From Verrucosispora sp. WMMD573 (GTDB lineage Bacteria > Actinomycetota > Actinomycetes > Mycobacteriales > Micromonosporaceae), in the NCBI RefSeq assembly GCF_027497175.1, contig NZ_CP114901.1, positions 1,488,001-1,552,000 of the forward strand: a DNA stretch of 64,000 bases, given 5' to 3'. The first letter of the stretch is position 1. Every line of letters starts with the position of its first letter. The position numbers and the translations under genes are program-made. This document shows, piece by piece, positions 20,327-28,987 of this stretch. The notes under the pieces were generated by a model. That model worked only from the letters and a program-made list of their open reading frames with translations. It did not search any database and was not told the DNA's origin.

Positions 20327-22066
20327 CTACCCGTTCAACAGTTTCTCCAGCAGGTCCGCCACGGGTAGTTCGGTGCGCTCCCCGGTGGCCCGGTCGCGCA
20401 ACTCGACGTACCCGTCGGCCAGGCGGCGTCCGACCACAACGGTGCGGGGGATGCCGATCAGCTCCGCGTCGGTGAACTTCACCCCGGCGGAGACCGCGGT
20501 CCGGTCGTCGACCAGCACCCGCAGGCCCGCGTCGGCGAGCCGGGCGCCGAGGTCGAGCGCCGCGTCGAGCTGCGGGCCCTTGCCGGCCGCCACCAGGTGT
20601 ACGTCGCACGGCGCGACCGACGTCGGCCACACCAGCCCTCGATCGTCGTGGTGCTGCTCGGCGATCGCCGCCACCGCTCGGGAGACCCCGATGCCGTAGC
20701 AGCCCATGGTGGGCCGGACCGGCTTGCCCTGTGGACCGAGCACGTCCACCGCGAAGGCGTCGGTGTAGCGGCGACCGAGTTGGAAGATGTGCCCGATCTC
20801 GATGCCCCGACGCATGGTCAACCGGCCGGCGACACAGGCCGGACAGGGGTCACCGGGCCGCACCTCGGCGGCCTCGACCGTGCCCTCGGAGGTGAAGTCC
20901 CGGCCGCACACCACGTTCGTGGCGTGCCGGCCCGGCTCATTGGCCCCGGTCAGCCAGGCGGTACCCGACACCACCCGGGGGTCGACCAGGTAGCGGACGC
21001 CGAGCTTGTCGAACACCTGCGGCCCGAGGTAGCCCCGCACCAGCTCGGGATGCTCGTCCCAGGCGTCGAAGACATCAACGGTGGCCGGGGCCAGCGCGGC
21101 GGCCAGCCGTTTCAGGTCGACCTCGCGGTCCCCGGGCAACCCGACCACCAGCAATTCCGGCGCTTCGGCACCCGGCCGGCGTACGGTCAGCACCACGTTC
21201 TTCAGGGTGTCGGCGGCCGACCAGTCGTCCCGCCCGGCCAGCCGGCGGTCGTTGGCGAGCGCGACCAGGCTGGCGATTGTCGGCGTCTCGGGGGTGTCGT
21301 GCATCTCGATCGCCGGCTGCGCCTGCGGGTCGCCGGCCGCCGGCGCGGGCGTGGTCACCGCCTCGGTGTTGGCCGCGTAGTGGCAGTCGGTGCAGCCCAC
21401 GTAGGTGTCCTCGCCGACCGGCGTGGCAGCCAGGAATTCCTCGGACGCGGAGCCGCCCATCGCGCCCGACATCGCGTGCACCACCGTGTAGTCGAGGCCG
21501 AGCCGGTCGAAAATCCGCTGGTACGCCGCGCGGTGCCGACCGTACGCCGCCCGCAGGCCCGCGTCGTCCAGGTCGAAGGAGTACGCGTCCTTCATCAGGA
21601 ACTCGCGCCCACGCAGCAGACCGGCGCGGGGGCGGGCCTCGTCGCGATACTTGGTCTGGATCTGGAACAGCGTCACCGGAAGATCGCGGTACGAGGTGAA
21701 CAGCTCCTTGACCAGCAGCGCGGCCAACTCCTCGTGGGTCGGTGCGAGCAGGTGCTCGGCACCGCGCCGGTCGGCCAGGGTGAAGATGTCGTCGCCGTAC
21801 TCGGTCCACCGTCCACTGGTGCGGTAGGGCTCGGCGGGCAGCAGCGCCGGAAAGTGGACTTCCTGGTTGCCGATCGCGGTCATCTCGGCCCGCACGATCT
21901 CGGTGACCCGCTCCAGCACCAGCCGGCCCAGCGGCAACCAGGTGTAGCCGCCCGGTGCCGCCCGCCGGATGTACCCGGCCCGCAGCAGCAGCCGGTGGCT
22001 CGGCACCTCCGCGTCCGCCGGATCCTCGCGCAGGGTCCGAATCAACGACGTCGACATCCGCAACAT
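20327..22066 (-). CDS. proS: Prolyl-tRNA synthetase, bacterial type
   Basis: This 579-residue class II synthetase charges tRNA(Pro). It begins [20 protein letters not shown], a typical start for actinobacterial ProRS, and shows class II motif 1 ([20 protein letters not shown]), motif 2 ([23 protein letters not shown] region) and motif 3 ([14 protein letters not shown]). The long insert between motifs 2 and 3 (about residues 225-385) is the bacterial editing domain that removes mischarged alanine. The C-terminal anticodon domain is complete. I chose the second of three close start codons. Confidence 0.96.
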   Translation of the reverse strand: MLRMSTSLIRTLREDPADAEVPSHRLLLRAGYIRRAAPGGYTWLPLGRLVLERVTEIVRAEMTAIGNQEVHFPALLPAEPYRTSGRWTEYGDDIFTLADRRGAEHLLAPTHEELAALLVKELFTSYRDLPVTLFQIQTKYRDEARPRAGLLRGREFLMKDAYSFDLDDAGLRAAYGRHRAAYQRIFDRLGLDYTVVHAMSGAMGGSASEEFLAATPVGEDTYVGCTDCHYAANTEAVTTPAPAAGDPQAQPAIEMHDTPETPTIASLVALANDRRLAGRDDWSAADTLKNVVLTVRRPGAEAPELLVVGLPGDREVDLKRLAAALAPATVDVFDAWDEHPELVRGYLGPQVFDKLGVRYLVDPRVVSGTAWLTGANEPGRHATNVVCGRDFTSEGTVEAAEVRPGDPCPACVAGRLTMRRGIEIGHIFQLGRRYTDAFAVDVLGPQGKPVRPTMGCYGIGVSRAVAAIAEQHHDDRGLVWPTSVAPCDVHLVAAGKGPQLDAALDLGARLADAGLRVLVDDRTAVSAGVKFTDAELIGIPRTVVVGRRLADGYVELRDRATGERTELPVADLLEKLLNG

Positions 22067-22121
22067 CACCCCCGCACCCTAAAACCCCACCCCCCACCCC
22101 ACCGACCCATTAATGCGGTGA

Positions 22122-22166
22122 ATCTTGATGCGGCAGCGCCCCTATAGGGGGTCCGCATACCAAGAT
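22122..22166. promoter_or_regulatory. 45-bp palindrome in the proS/hydrolase divergent region
   Basis: Outer arms ATCTTG / CAAGAT and ATGCGG / CCGCAT enclose a GC-core palindrome CCCCTATAGGGG. It lies about 55 bases upstream of proS and about 70 upstream of the alpha/beta hydrolase. It could be an operator or a cruciform-forming terminator-like element. Confidence 0.6.
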
Positions 22167-22235
22167 CTGTGGAAGCGGCTTTGGTGGGGGGTTGGCGGTT
22201 TAGGTTGTGGTGGGGGTGGGGGCTTGTTTACTGAC

Positions 22236-23120
22236 GTGCGGGGGGTTGAGGCCGGCGTACTCGATGTCGGTTTTGTTGATGCCGGTCCTCCGGACGGTCC
22301 AGTGGTGCTGCTGCTGCACGGCTGGCCGTACGACATCCACAGCTTCGCCGAGGTCGTGCCGCTGCTCACCAGCGCCGGCCACCGGGTGCTGCTGCCCTAC
22401 GCGCGCGGCCACGGCAGCACCAGGTTCCGCTCCGCCGACGCGGTGCGCAACGCCGAGCCGGCCGCCCTTGCGGTCGACACCGTCGCGTTCCTCGACGCGC
22501 TGGAGATCGAGCGGGCGACACTCGCCGGGTTCGACTGGGGTGCCCGCAGCGCCGGCATCGTGGCCGCGCTCTGGCCGGAGCGCTGCCGGGGCCTGGTCGC
22601 GGTGAGCGGCTACCTGATCGACGGTCAGGCGTCGGGACGGGTGCCGCTGCCCCCGGCCGCCGAGCACGCCTGGTGGTACCAGTACTACTTCGCCACCGAA
22701 CGCGGCCGGGAGGGCTACGCGCGCAACACCCGTGACTTCGCCAGACTGATCTGGCAGACCGCCTCGCCGAAATGGGACTTCGACGAGGCCACCTTCGACC
22801 GCAGCGCTGCGGCGTTGGACAACCCGGACCACGTCGACATCGTCATCCACAACTACCGCTGGCGGCTGGGCCTCGCCGACGGGGAACCGCAGTACGCGGA
22901 TCTGGAGGAGAGGCTGGCCGGCAAACCGCCGATCAGCGTGCCGACGATCAGCCTGGAAGGTGACGCCAACGGCGCTCCCCACCTGCCACCCGGGGCGTAC
23001 GCGAAGCAGTTCACCGGCCCGTACGAGCACCGCACGGTCGGCGGCGGGGTGGGGCACAACCTGCCGCAGGAGGCGCCGCAGGCGTTCGCCGACGCGGTGC
23101 TGGCGGTCGCCTCCCGCTGA
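22236..23120 (+). CDS. Alpha/beta hydrolase, epoxide hydrolase/dehalogenase-like
   Basis: This protein of about 294 residues has the oxyanion motif LLLHGWPYD, a nucleophile elbow AGFDWGARSAG with Asp as nucleophile (as in epoxide hydrolases and haloalkane dehalogenases), and the catalytic His in VGGGVGHNLPQEAP. The substrate is unknown. The frame is open from 22125, but that would run through the palindrome at 22122-22166. I therefore place the start at GTG 22236; a TTG at 22224 is equally possible. The gene converges with a DUF397 gene. Confidence 0.82.
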   Translation: MRGVEAGVLDVGFVDAGPPDGPVVLLLHGWPYDIHSFAEVVPLLTSAGHRVLLPYARGHGSTRFRSADAVRNAEPAALAVDTVAFLDALEIERATLAGFDWGARSAGIVAALWPERCRGLVAVSGYLIDGQASGRVPLPPAAEHAWWYQYYFATERGREGYARNTRDFARLIWQTASPKWDFDEATFDRSAAALDNPDHVDIVIHNYRWRLGLADGEPQYADLEERLAGKPPISVPTISLEGDANGAPHLPPGAYAKQFTGPYEHRTVGGGVGHNLPQEAPQAFADAVLAVASR

Positions 23121-23140
23121 CCGGGCGTCAGCCGCGCTCG

Positions 23141-23213
23141 GTGTGGGCGACGAAGCGACGCCAGCGGGTCAGCGGGTCAGCGGAGCTTGGTGTGGGCGAC
23201 GAAGCGACGCCAG
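23141..23213. repeat. Direct repeat: duplicated 3' end of the DUF397 gene
   Basis: The 24 bases at 23141-23164 and 23190-23213 are identical (GTGTGGGCGACGAAGCGACG followed by CCAG). On the minus strand the inner copy encodes WRRFVAHT of the DUF397 protein. The outer copy encodes WRRFVAHTERG and then a stop, so it looks like a leftover of a tandem duplication. Confidence 0.8.
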
Positions 23214-23365
23214 GCGGCCGGCTCGAAGGTGAGCGCCGGGCCGGTCGAGTCCTTGCTGTCGCGTACGCCGACCACGTCGGGCAGGTTGTCGGCCACCTCG
23301 ACGCACTCTCCGCCCGCGCTGCGGGTGGACTTGCGCCAGGTCGCGCCGGTCAGATCGTGGACCAC
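23177..23365 (-). CDS. DUF397 domain protein
   Basis: This 62-residue protein begins (GTG) MVHDLTGATWRKSTRSAGGE. It shows the family pattern W.KS..S...CVEVA, VGVRDSKD and LTFEPAAWRRFV. DUF397 proteins are encoded next to XRE-DUF5753 regulators in actinomycetes and modulate them, in some cases in a toxin-antitoxin-like or WhiJ-like developmental manner. The start overlaps the end of the regulator gene by 16 bases, so the two are translationally coupled. Confidence 0.85.
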   Translation of the reverse strand: MVHDLTGATWRKSTRSAGGECVEVADNLPDVVGVRDSKDSTGPALTFEPAAWRRFVAHTKLR

Positions 23366-24162
23366 GACTCCATCACTTCCTTCATAAGCAGCTCGGACTG
23401 TCCCTTGGGGAGGGCGACGCTGCGAATGCCGTCCCATCTGCCGTGCAGGGTAGCGAGTTCCTCGGCCCTGTCGATGGTCGCGCCACCAAGATGATTCTCC
23501 AGGTGGCCGACCCAGTCGCCGTCGGCTCCACAAGCCAGGGAGAACGGACCGGCGTGGCCCACATGCACGCTCACCTCGGCCGGGATGACGAGGATCAGCA
23601 CGCCACCGCGTTGCACGCAGTCGAGCAGGTGCCCGATCTGCTGCGTCATGATGCCCCGGAAGCTCTCGTCGACCCGGCGCAGCGTGGCCTCCTCGATCAC
23701 CGCGATCAGGATCGGTGGGTTGTCGGGCCGGGTCAGGATCGCCTGCCGGTCCATTCGGATCGCCACCCGCCGCTCCACCTCGTCGTCGGTGAGCATGTCG
23801 TCGGCGCGGATCACCGCGCGGGCGTAGTGCTCGGTCTGGAGCAGCCCCGGGATCAACGTCGGGTGGTAGCAGCGCAACTGGGTGGCGCCGCGCTCGGCGT
23901 CCAGCCACGGCCGCAGGAAGTGTGGCTGGCCGTGCAACTCGGCGATGCGCAGCAGCCCCAGCAGCAGGCCGTCGCTGTTCAGCACCTCGTCGGCCCGCTT
24001 GAGGAAGAGCCGGTCGAACGGACGCTGCCCCAGCTCGATCGCCGAGATCTGCGAGCCGGAAAAGTGCACCTGCTTGCCGAAGTCCTCCTGGGTCAGCTCG
24101 GCGGCCAGCCGCAGCCGGCGCAACTGTGCCCGGATCAGTTCGGCGGTCGGCTCGGATTCCAC
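23350..24162 (-). CDS. XRE-family regulator with DUF5753 domain
   Basis: This 270-residue protein has an N-terminal helix-turn-helix (IRAQLRRLRLAAELTQEDFGK, HFSGSQISAIELGQRPFD) and a C-terminal DUF5753 region starting near residue 90 (TLIPGLLQTEHYARAVI). It belongs to the WhiJ/BldB-associated regulators of actinomycetes and probably works with the overlapping DUF397 protein. I chose the GTG at 24162 because GGAGG lies 4 bases upstream. The frame extends further but is low-complexity. It is divergent from the gene at 24386. Confidence 0.88.
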   Translation of the reverse strand: MESEPTAELIRAQLRRLRLAAELTQEDFGKQVHFSGSQISAIELGQRPFDRLFLKRADEVLNSDGLLLGLLRIAELHGQPHFLRPWLDAERGATQLRCYHPTLIPGLLQTEHYARAVIRADDMLTDDEVERRVAIRMDRQAILTRPDNPPILIAVIEEATLRRVDESFRGIMTQQIGHLLDCVQRGGVLILVIPAEVSVHVGHAGPFSLACGADGDWVGHLENHLGGATIDRAEELATLHGRWDGIRSVALPKGQSELLMKEVMESWSTI

Positions 24163-24385
24163 ACTGCCTCCACGATCGATCGGCTGCTCAAACGGTCTTC
24201 CCGGCCAGACGTCGGCCGCGCCACGGCCACAGTCGATGCCTTTCGACAGTAGTCGTACGGTCACCAGACTGTCACTCGGCGGTCCTGCTCCCATCCATCG
24301 GGGACGGGGTGGGGCTGCGCCGGGGCCGCCCCCGCTCTCCCCCGTGCCGGGGCGGCCCCTCCCGTGGGAACGCCAGGAGGTGGAC

Positions 24386-24886
24386 ATGCCCGATCCGAAC
24401 CAGCAAGCCGTGCCGCGCCCTGACCCGGTCGCGCCGCCGGTCGTCGAGCGTCGTGACGCGGTCGCGCCGCCGGTCGTCGAGCGTCGTGACGCGGTCGCGC
24501 CGCCGGTCGTACCGTCTCGTGGTCGGGCTGCCGGGATGCCCGTGCCGCGTCGCGGGCCGGCGGCCGAGCGGCCCCGGCGGCACCCGCTGGACGGCCCGCA
24601 GCATCTGCCGCTACGCCCGCTCTGGTTGTGCCGCGCCTGCGGGCTGTCCTGGCCGTGCGCCGAGGCCCGGCTGCTGCTGCGGGTCGAGTACGACAACCGC
24701 TGGCTCGACCTGGCCGTCTACCTGTCCGGGCTCTACTACGAGGCGACCCACGACCTGTTCCGGCTGGACCCGGAGGGCGGTCCCACCCCGCGCGAGCTGT
24801 TCCAGCGGTTCGTCGCCTGGGGCCCGTACCGTCGCCCTGCCGTCGGCCTGCCCCCGGTCTGCACCGGCCGCTGCCGCACGGCCTGA
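24386..24886 (+). CDS. Hypothetical protein with VAPPVVERRDA repeats
   Basis: This 166-residue protein begins MPDPNQQAVPRPDPVAPP. It contains a 33-bp tandem repeat giving VAPPVVERRDA twice plus a partial third copy, then a conserved-looking half with LWLCRACGLSWPCAEARLLL (a CxxC..C cluster), YLSGLYYEATHDLFRL and a final CTGRC. Metal binding is possible but unproven. AGGAGG lies 5 bases before the ATG. It is divergent from the XRE regulator with 223 bases between them, suggesting it may be a target of the regulator. Confidence 0.7.
   Translation: MPDPNQQAVPRPDPVAPPVVERRDAVAPPVVERRDAVAPPVVPSRGRAAGMPVPRRGPAAERPRRHPLDGPQHLPLRPLWLCRACGLSWPCAEARLLLRVEYDNRWLDLAVYLSGLYYEATHDLFRLDPEGGPTPRELFQRFVAWGPYRRPAVGLPPVCTGRCRTA
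24428..24514 (+). repeat. In-frame 33-bp tandem repeat
   Basis: Unit GTCGCGCCGCCGGTCGTCGA + GCGTCGTGACGCG occurs at 24428-24460 and 24461-24493 without change, with a partial third copy to about 24514. It encodes VAPPVVERRDA and could vary in number between strains. Confidence 0.9.
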
Positions 24887-25077
24887 CCCGGGAAGCCCAC
24901 GCCGACGGTGAAGGTCGGGTGGCTGCGGCGGGCGTACCGGTACGCCACAACTCCGAGGGGTGTCGATGACGTCCGCCACGTTCGTCCGCACGGGGCACCA
25001 CCAGGAGGGTGGCCGATGCAAAACTTCCGGTGGTAGGCAGGAGTTCCTTCCTACTCGCATGTCGGAGGAGTGAGCAG

Positions 25078-25845
25078 GTGCGCTGGCGCAGTTACGTAGC
25101 GGTCGGGGACAGCTTCACCGAGGGCCTGGACGATGCCTACCCGGACGGCAGTTTCCGGGGTTGGGCGGATCTGGTGGCCACCCGGCTCGCCGCCGAGGCC
25201 GGCCCCGACTTCGCGTACGCCAATCTGGCCATCCGGGGGCGGACCTTTCCGAGTGTGGTGGCCGAGCAGGTGCCGGCGGCCCTGGCGATGAAGCCCGACC
25301 TGATCAGCTTCGCGGCGGGCGGCAACGACGTGCTGCGCCGCAGCTTCGACCCGGACACCCTGGTCTCCCGCTTCGAAGAGGTGGTCAGCCGGCTGCGCAG
25401 CCGGGGCGCAGATGTGCTGCTGTTCCGGTTCGCCGACGTGATGGCGCGGCTGCCCGGCCAACGGCTGATCGCGCCCCGGGTCGCCCTGCTCAACCGCGCG
25501 GTCGGGGAGACCGCCGAGCGGCACGGCGCCATCCTGGTCGACCTGTACGCCGACGACACGTACCTGAACCCGATGCTCTGGAGCACCGACCGGCTGCACC
25601 TGTCTCCGGCCGGGCACCGCCGCGTGGCCGGTCAGGTGCTGACCGCGCTCGGTGTCGGGTGCGACGAGGAGTGGCTGCTGGTCCCGCCGAACCCGGAGCC
25701 CACCCCCTGGCTGTCCGCCCGCACCGCCGACCTCCGCTGGGCCGGTCAACACCTGGCCCCCTGGCTCAAGCGCCGCCTCACCGGCCGCTCCTCCGGCGAC
25801 ACCCGCACCGCCAAACGCCCCACCCTCACCCCCCTAACCGACTAA
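25078..25845 (+). CDS. SGNH/GDSL hydrolase
   Basis: This 255-residue esterase/lipase-like protein shows block I (SYVAVGDSFTEG with the catalytic Ser), an Asn in AAGGNDVLRR (block III), and block V DRLHLSPAGH with the catalytic Asp and His. There is no clear signal peptide, so it is probably cytoplasmic. GGAGGAG lies 8 bases before the GTG at 25078, which decides the start. The gene is followed by an almost pure C/T tract and then a long palindrome of the family described in the findings. Confidence 0.88.
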   Translation: MRWRSYVAVGDSFTEGLDDAYPDGSFRGWADLVATRLAAEAGPDFAYANLAIRGRTFPSVVAEQVPAALAMKPDLISFAAGGNDVLRRSFDPDTLVSRFEEVVSRLRSRGADVLLFRFADVMARLPGQRLIAPRVALLNRAVGETAERHGAILVDLYADDTYLNPMLWSTDRLHLSPAGHRRVAGQVLTALGVGCDEEWLLVPPNPEPTPWLSARTADLRWAGQHLAPWLKRRLTGRSSGDTRTAKRPTLTPLTD

Positions 25846-25898
25846 CCCCTCCCCTCCCTCCCTCCCCTCCCCCCTCCCACCCTCCCCCCTCCCTCTCC
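25846..25898. repeat. Homopyrimidine tract
   Basis: 53 bases are C or T with only one A (CCCTCC-type units), directly after the SGNH hydrolase stop codon. The complementary G-rich strand could form a quadruplex or triplex. Confidence 0.8.
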
Positions 25899-25899
25899 G

Positions 25900-25960
25900 G
25901 TCGATCATGAAGTTATTGCCCTAGTTGATCTCCGAATCGGGCAATAACTTCATGGTCAAC
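25900..25960. repeat. Dispersed long palindrome, copy 1
   Basis: Arms GTCGATCATGAAGTTATTGC (25900 on) and GCAATAACTTCATGGTCAAC (to 25960) pair over 21 bp with two mismatches around a 19-base loop containing TTGATC. It lies 55 bases after the SGNH hydrolase stop and next to the end of a converging gene. Confidence 0.9.
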
Positions 25961-25964
25961 AGGG

Positions 25965-26824
25965 CTACCTGGTGCGGAAGCGGATCCAGGTGCGGTCGGT
26001 GCCGGAGCCGACGCCAAGGTAGATGGCCGGCGGGCTGGACAACTCGAGAATGCCGTCAGGCAGCGTTCGAAAGTACGGGACGTCCTTGGGATCTGACCAG
26101 AGGCCGTCGAGTTCGGATACGGGTGTGTAGTGGCCGCCGACGACGTATCCACCCCCACCGTTCGTACTGGTCAGCCAGAGCAGCCCGCCGTCGCCGGCCT
26201 CGACCGAGTACGTGTCGCCGGGCAGTCGGGCACCCTCCCGCCAGGCGTCGCTGACCAGCCGCCACGTCCGAGTCGGGTTCGGTACCACGTCTTCGGACTG
26301 GGAGTCGACCAACCACACGTCCGCGCCGTCCGGGGAGACCAGCAGGCTGGCGGCTCCGGTCACCGGGGGTAGTTTCCGCCAGGTCTTTGCCCCGTCCTCG
26401 CTGACCGCGACGGTCAGCGCGTTCTCCTCCTTGACGCCCACCCACAGGCGGCCGTCACCGCCCTCGGTGAGCTGATAATTCTTGGCAAGGACCACCGGTG
26501 GTTGGCTGACGCCGCCGCCCCCGGTGACTCGGGCGAGCTGCCGGCGGGGGCAGGCAGGTGGTTGCAGACCGTTGCCGCCAGGGCAGTGGATCAGGAACCC
26601 ACCGCTGGTTGCAACGAAGAGCAGGGCTGCCGTGGGGGGCCCTTCACTGGGGTGTTCGGTGAACGTCGCACCGCCGTCCGTGGTCCGGATGACGGCCCGC
26701 TCGCAGTCTCCGGTCAGATCCCGGCCGAAGCAGGTGTCGCTGTAGGACCAGCCGTGTCGGGCGTCGACGAATCGTGGCTGAACGTGAGCAGCGGTTCCGC
26801 CGCGGGCACCAACGTGCCGATCGA
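25965..26824 (-). pseudogene. Beta-propeller/sialidase-like protein, 5' end missing
   Basis: The frame reads HGWSYSDTCFGRD near 26740, AVIRTTDGGATF near 26680, LWVGVKEENALTVAVSEDG near 26420 and KTWRKLPPVTGA near 26370. It ends TWIRFRTR at 25965. Repeated TTDGGATF/SEDGAKTW segments are BNR-type propeller blades. No start codon with signal peptide or membrane segment is present. Instead the frame abuts the broken sigma-factor gene on the same strand. In relatives such proteins typically follow a SigE-family sigma factor (from memory), so a deletion has probably removed the end of one gene and the start of the other. Translation from internal GTG 26495 (176 residues) is possible but would be partial. 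Confidence 0.65.
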
Positions 26825-27121
26825 CCGGGCACGTGCACCTCCCGCTGCCGGGCCAGGTGCCTGACGGCGGTACGGAGCCGACGGAGCCGGCTGGTGGCCA
26901 GGTTCCAGGCCACCCGGCGGACGAACGCCGACGGGTCGTCGTACGCGCTGATCCGGTCCCAGCTCAAGTGTCCGGCAGAACGCCTCCTGGGTGAGGTCCT
27001 GCGCCTCGGCGTGATCACCGAGGTACGCGTAGAGCTGCACCGCCACCCGCTGGACGTGCGCCTGGTAGAACTCGCTGAAGTCCACCGGCGGTGGATCGGC
27101 CCCTGGTGGCGCTGCGGTCAT
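26825..27121 (-). pseudogene. Truncated, frameshifted SigE-family sigma factor
   Basis: From the ATG at 27121 the frame encodes a normal sigma region 2 start: FSEFYQAHVQRVAVQLYAYL and DLTQEAFCR. Just after, near 26970-26980, the frame shifts: the continuation WDRISAYDDPSAFVRRVAWN and LATSRLRRL is in another frame. Similarity stops around REVHVPG (about 26826). The whole of region 4, which binds the -35 element, is missing, so no functional sigma factor can be made. The remainder is joined directly to the propeller remnant. Confidence 0.75.
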
Positions 27122-27227
27122 GGCGGTCCTCGTGTTCGGCGGCAGTCAGGAGTGTCACGCCTGGCGGACCACATCCGCTGCACCCGAATCCTGATGGCCG
27201 AGCGAAGCCCGGCGTACTTTGGGGACC

Positions 27228-28118
<891 letters not shown>

Positions 28119-28123
28119 CGCCA

Positions 28124-28186
28124 GGTTGATCATGAGGTTAGCGGCGAAAACAGTGATCAACTACGCCGCTAACCTCATGATCAACG
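28124..28186. repeat. Dispersed long palindrome, copy 2
   Basis: Arms GTTGATCATGAGGTTAGCGG (from 28125) and CCGCTAACCTCATGATCAAC (to 28185) are perfect over 22 bp including two more pairs inside, with an 18-base loop containing TGATCA. It lies between the converging sulfurtransferase and TetR genes and probably also terminates transcription. Confidence 0.93.
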
Positions 28187-28226
28187 CAGCGGGATCGGTA
28201 GCGCAGGGGGATCGGGAAGGCGGGGG

Positions 28227-28880
28227 TCAGTGCGGGGCCGGGGCCGTGAGGTAGCGCTGGATGGTGGGGGCCAGCCAGGCGATCAGTTCGCCGGGGGAGA
28301 TGTCGACCATCGGGGGTAGGCGCAGGACGTAGCGGGTCAGGGCGACGCCGAGCAGTTGGCTGGCGACCAGTCCGGCGCGCCGTGGGGCCTCGGCGGGGTT
28401 GGCGACCACCCGACCGACCGCCACGCCGAGCTGGGTGGCGAAGATGTCGCGTACCCGCTGCGCTCCGCTCGGATTGGTGCTCGCCGTGCGCAGCAGCGCC
28501 GGCAGGGTGGAATCGCCCTCCCACCGAGTGAAGAAGTAGCTGACCAGCGCCGTGCCAAGGCGATCAACCGGCACGTTGCTCAGGTCGGGCAGCCGCAGAT
28601 CGAACTCGGCCGCCGTGGCGAACAGGTTCTCCTTGCTGCCGTAGTACCGCATCACCATCGACGGGTCGATCCGCGCGTCCGCAGCGATGGCCCGGATCGT
28701 CGCCCGGTCGTACCCGTCGGCGGCGAAGCGGTTCCGGGCAGCCCGCAGGATCGCCGCGCGGGTCGCCTCCGAGCTGCGGCGTCCGCCGCTCGACGCCGCC
28801 AGTTTCGCGCTCTGGCGTCCGCCGTCTGCCGCCGGCTCCGCGACCGGTTGCTGAACCCGTTCGGGTACGCCCTCCGTCAT
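28227..28880 (-). CDS. TetR/AcrR-family repressor
   Basis: This 217-residue regulator has the TetR helix-turn-helix at about residues 35-85 (AILRAARNRFAADGYDRATI, IRAIAADARIDPSMVMRYYG, SKENLF). The C-terminal ligand domain is of the kind with RTASTNPSGAQRVRDIF. It is divergent from a flavin monooxygenase. The 107-base gap holds a long palindrome that is the likely operator, so the protein probably represses itself and the monooxygenase until an aromatic or hydrophobic ligand binds. Confidence 0.92.
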   Translation of the reverse strand: MTEGVPERVQQPVAEPAADGGRQSAKLAASSGGRRSSEATRAAILRAARNRFAADGYDRATIRAIAADARIDPSMVMRYYGSKENLFATAAEFDLRLPDLSNVPVDRLGTALVSYFFTRWEGDSTLPALLRTASTNPSGAQRVRDIFATQLGVAVGRVVANPAEAPRRAGLVASQLLGVALTRYVLRLPPMVDISPGELIAWLAPTIQRYLTAPAPH

Positions 28881-28935
28881 GTGACCGACGGTATGCCAAC
28901 GGTTGTTGACTTTCCAACCCGGGGCGACCTACCGT

Positions 28936-28967
28936 TGCCAACAAGCGTTGGCCAACACTTGTTGGCA
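28936..28967. promoter_or_regulatory. Probable TetR operator (32-bp palindrome)
   Basis: TGCCAACAAG and CTTGTTGGCA are exact inverted copies flanking the perfect central palindrome GTTGGCCAAC. Only one base pair of the 32 is broken. It lies 21 bases before the monooxygenase ATG. Further CCAAC/GTTG half-sites at about 28895-28918 lie close to the repressor start. Confidence 0.8.
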
Positions 28968-28987
28968 TAACCTCGGAGGAGGTCGTC

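Noticed and set aside
20597..22147. Plus-strand open frame opposite proS (516 codons)
   Set aside because: proS is certain on the other strand, and this frame has no family-like motif.
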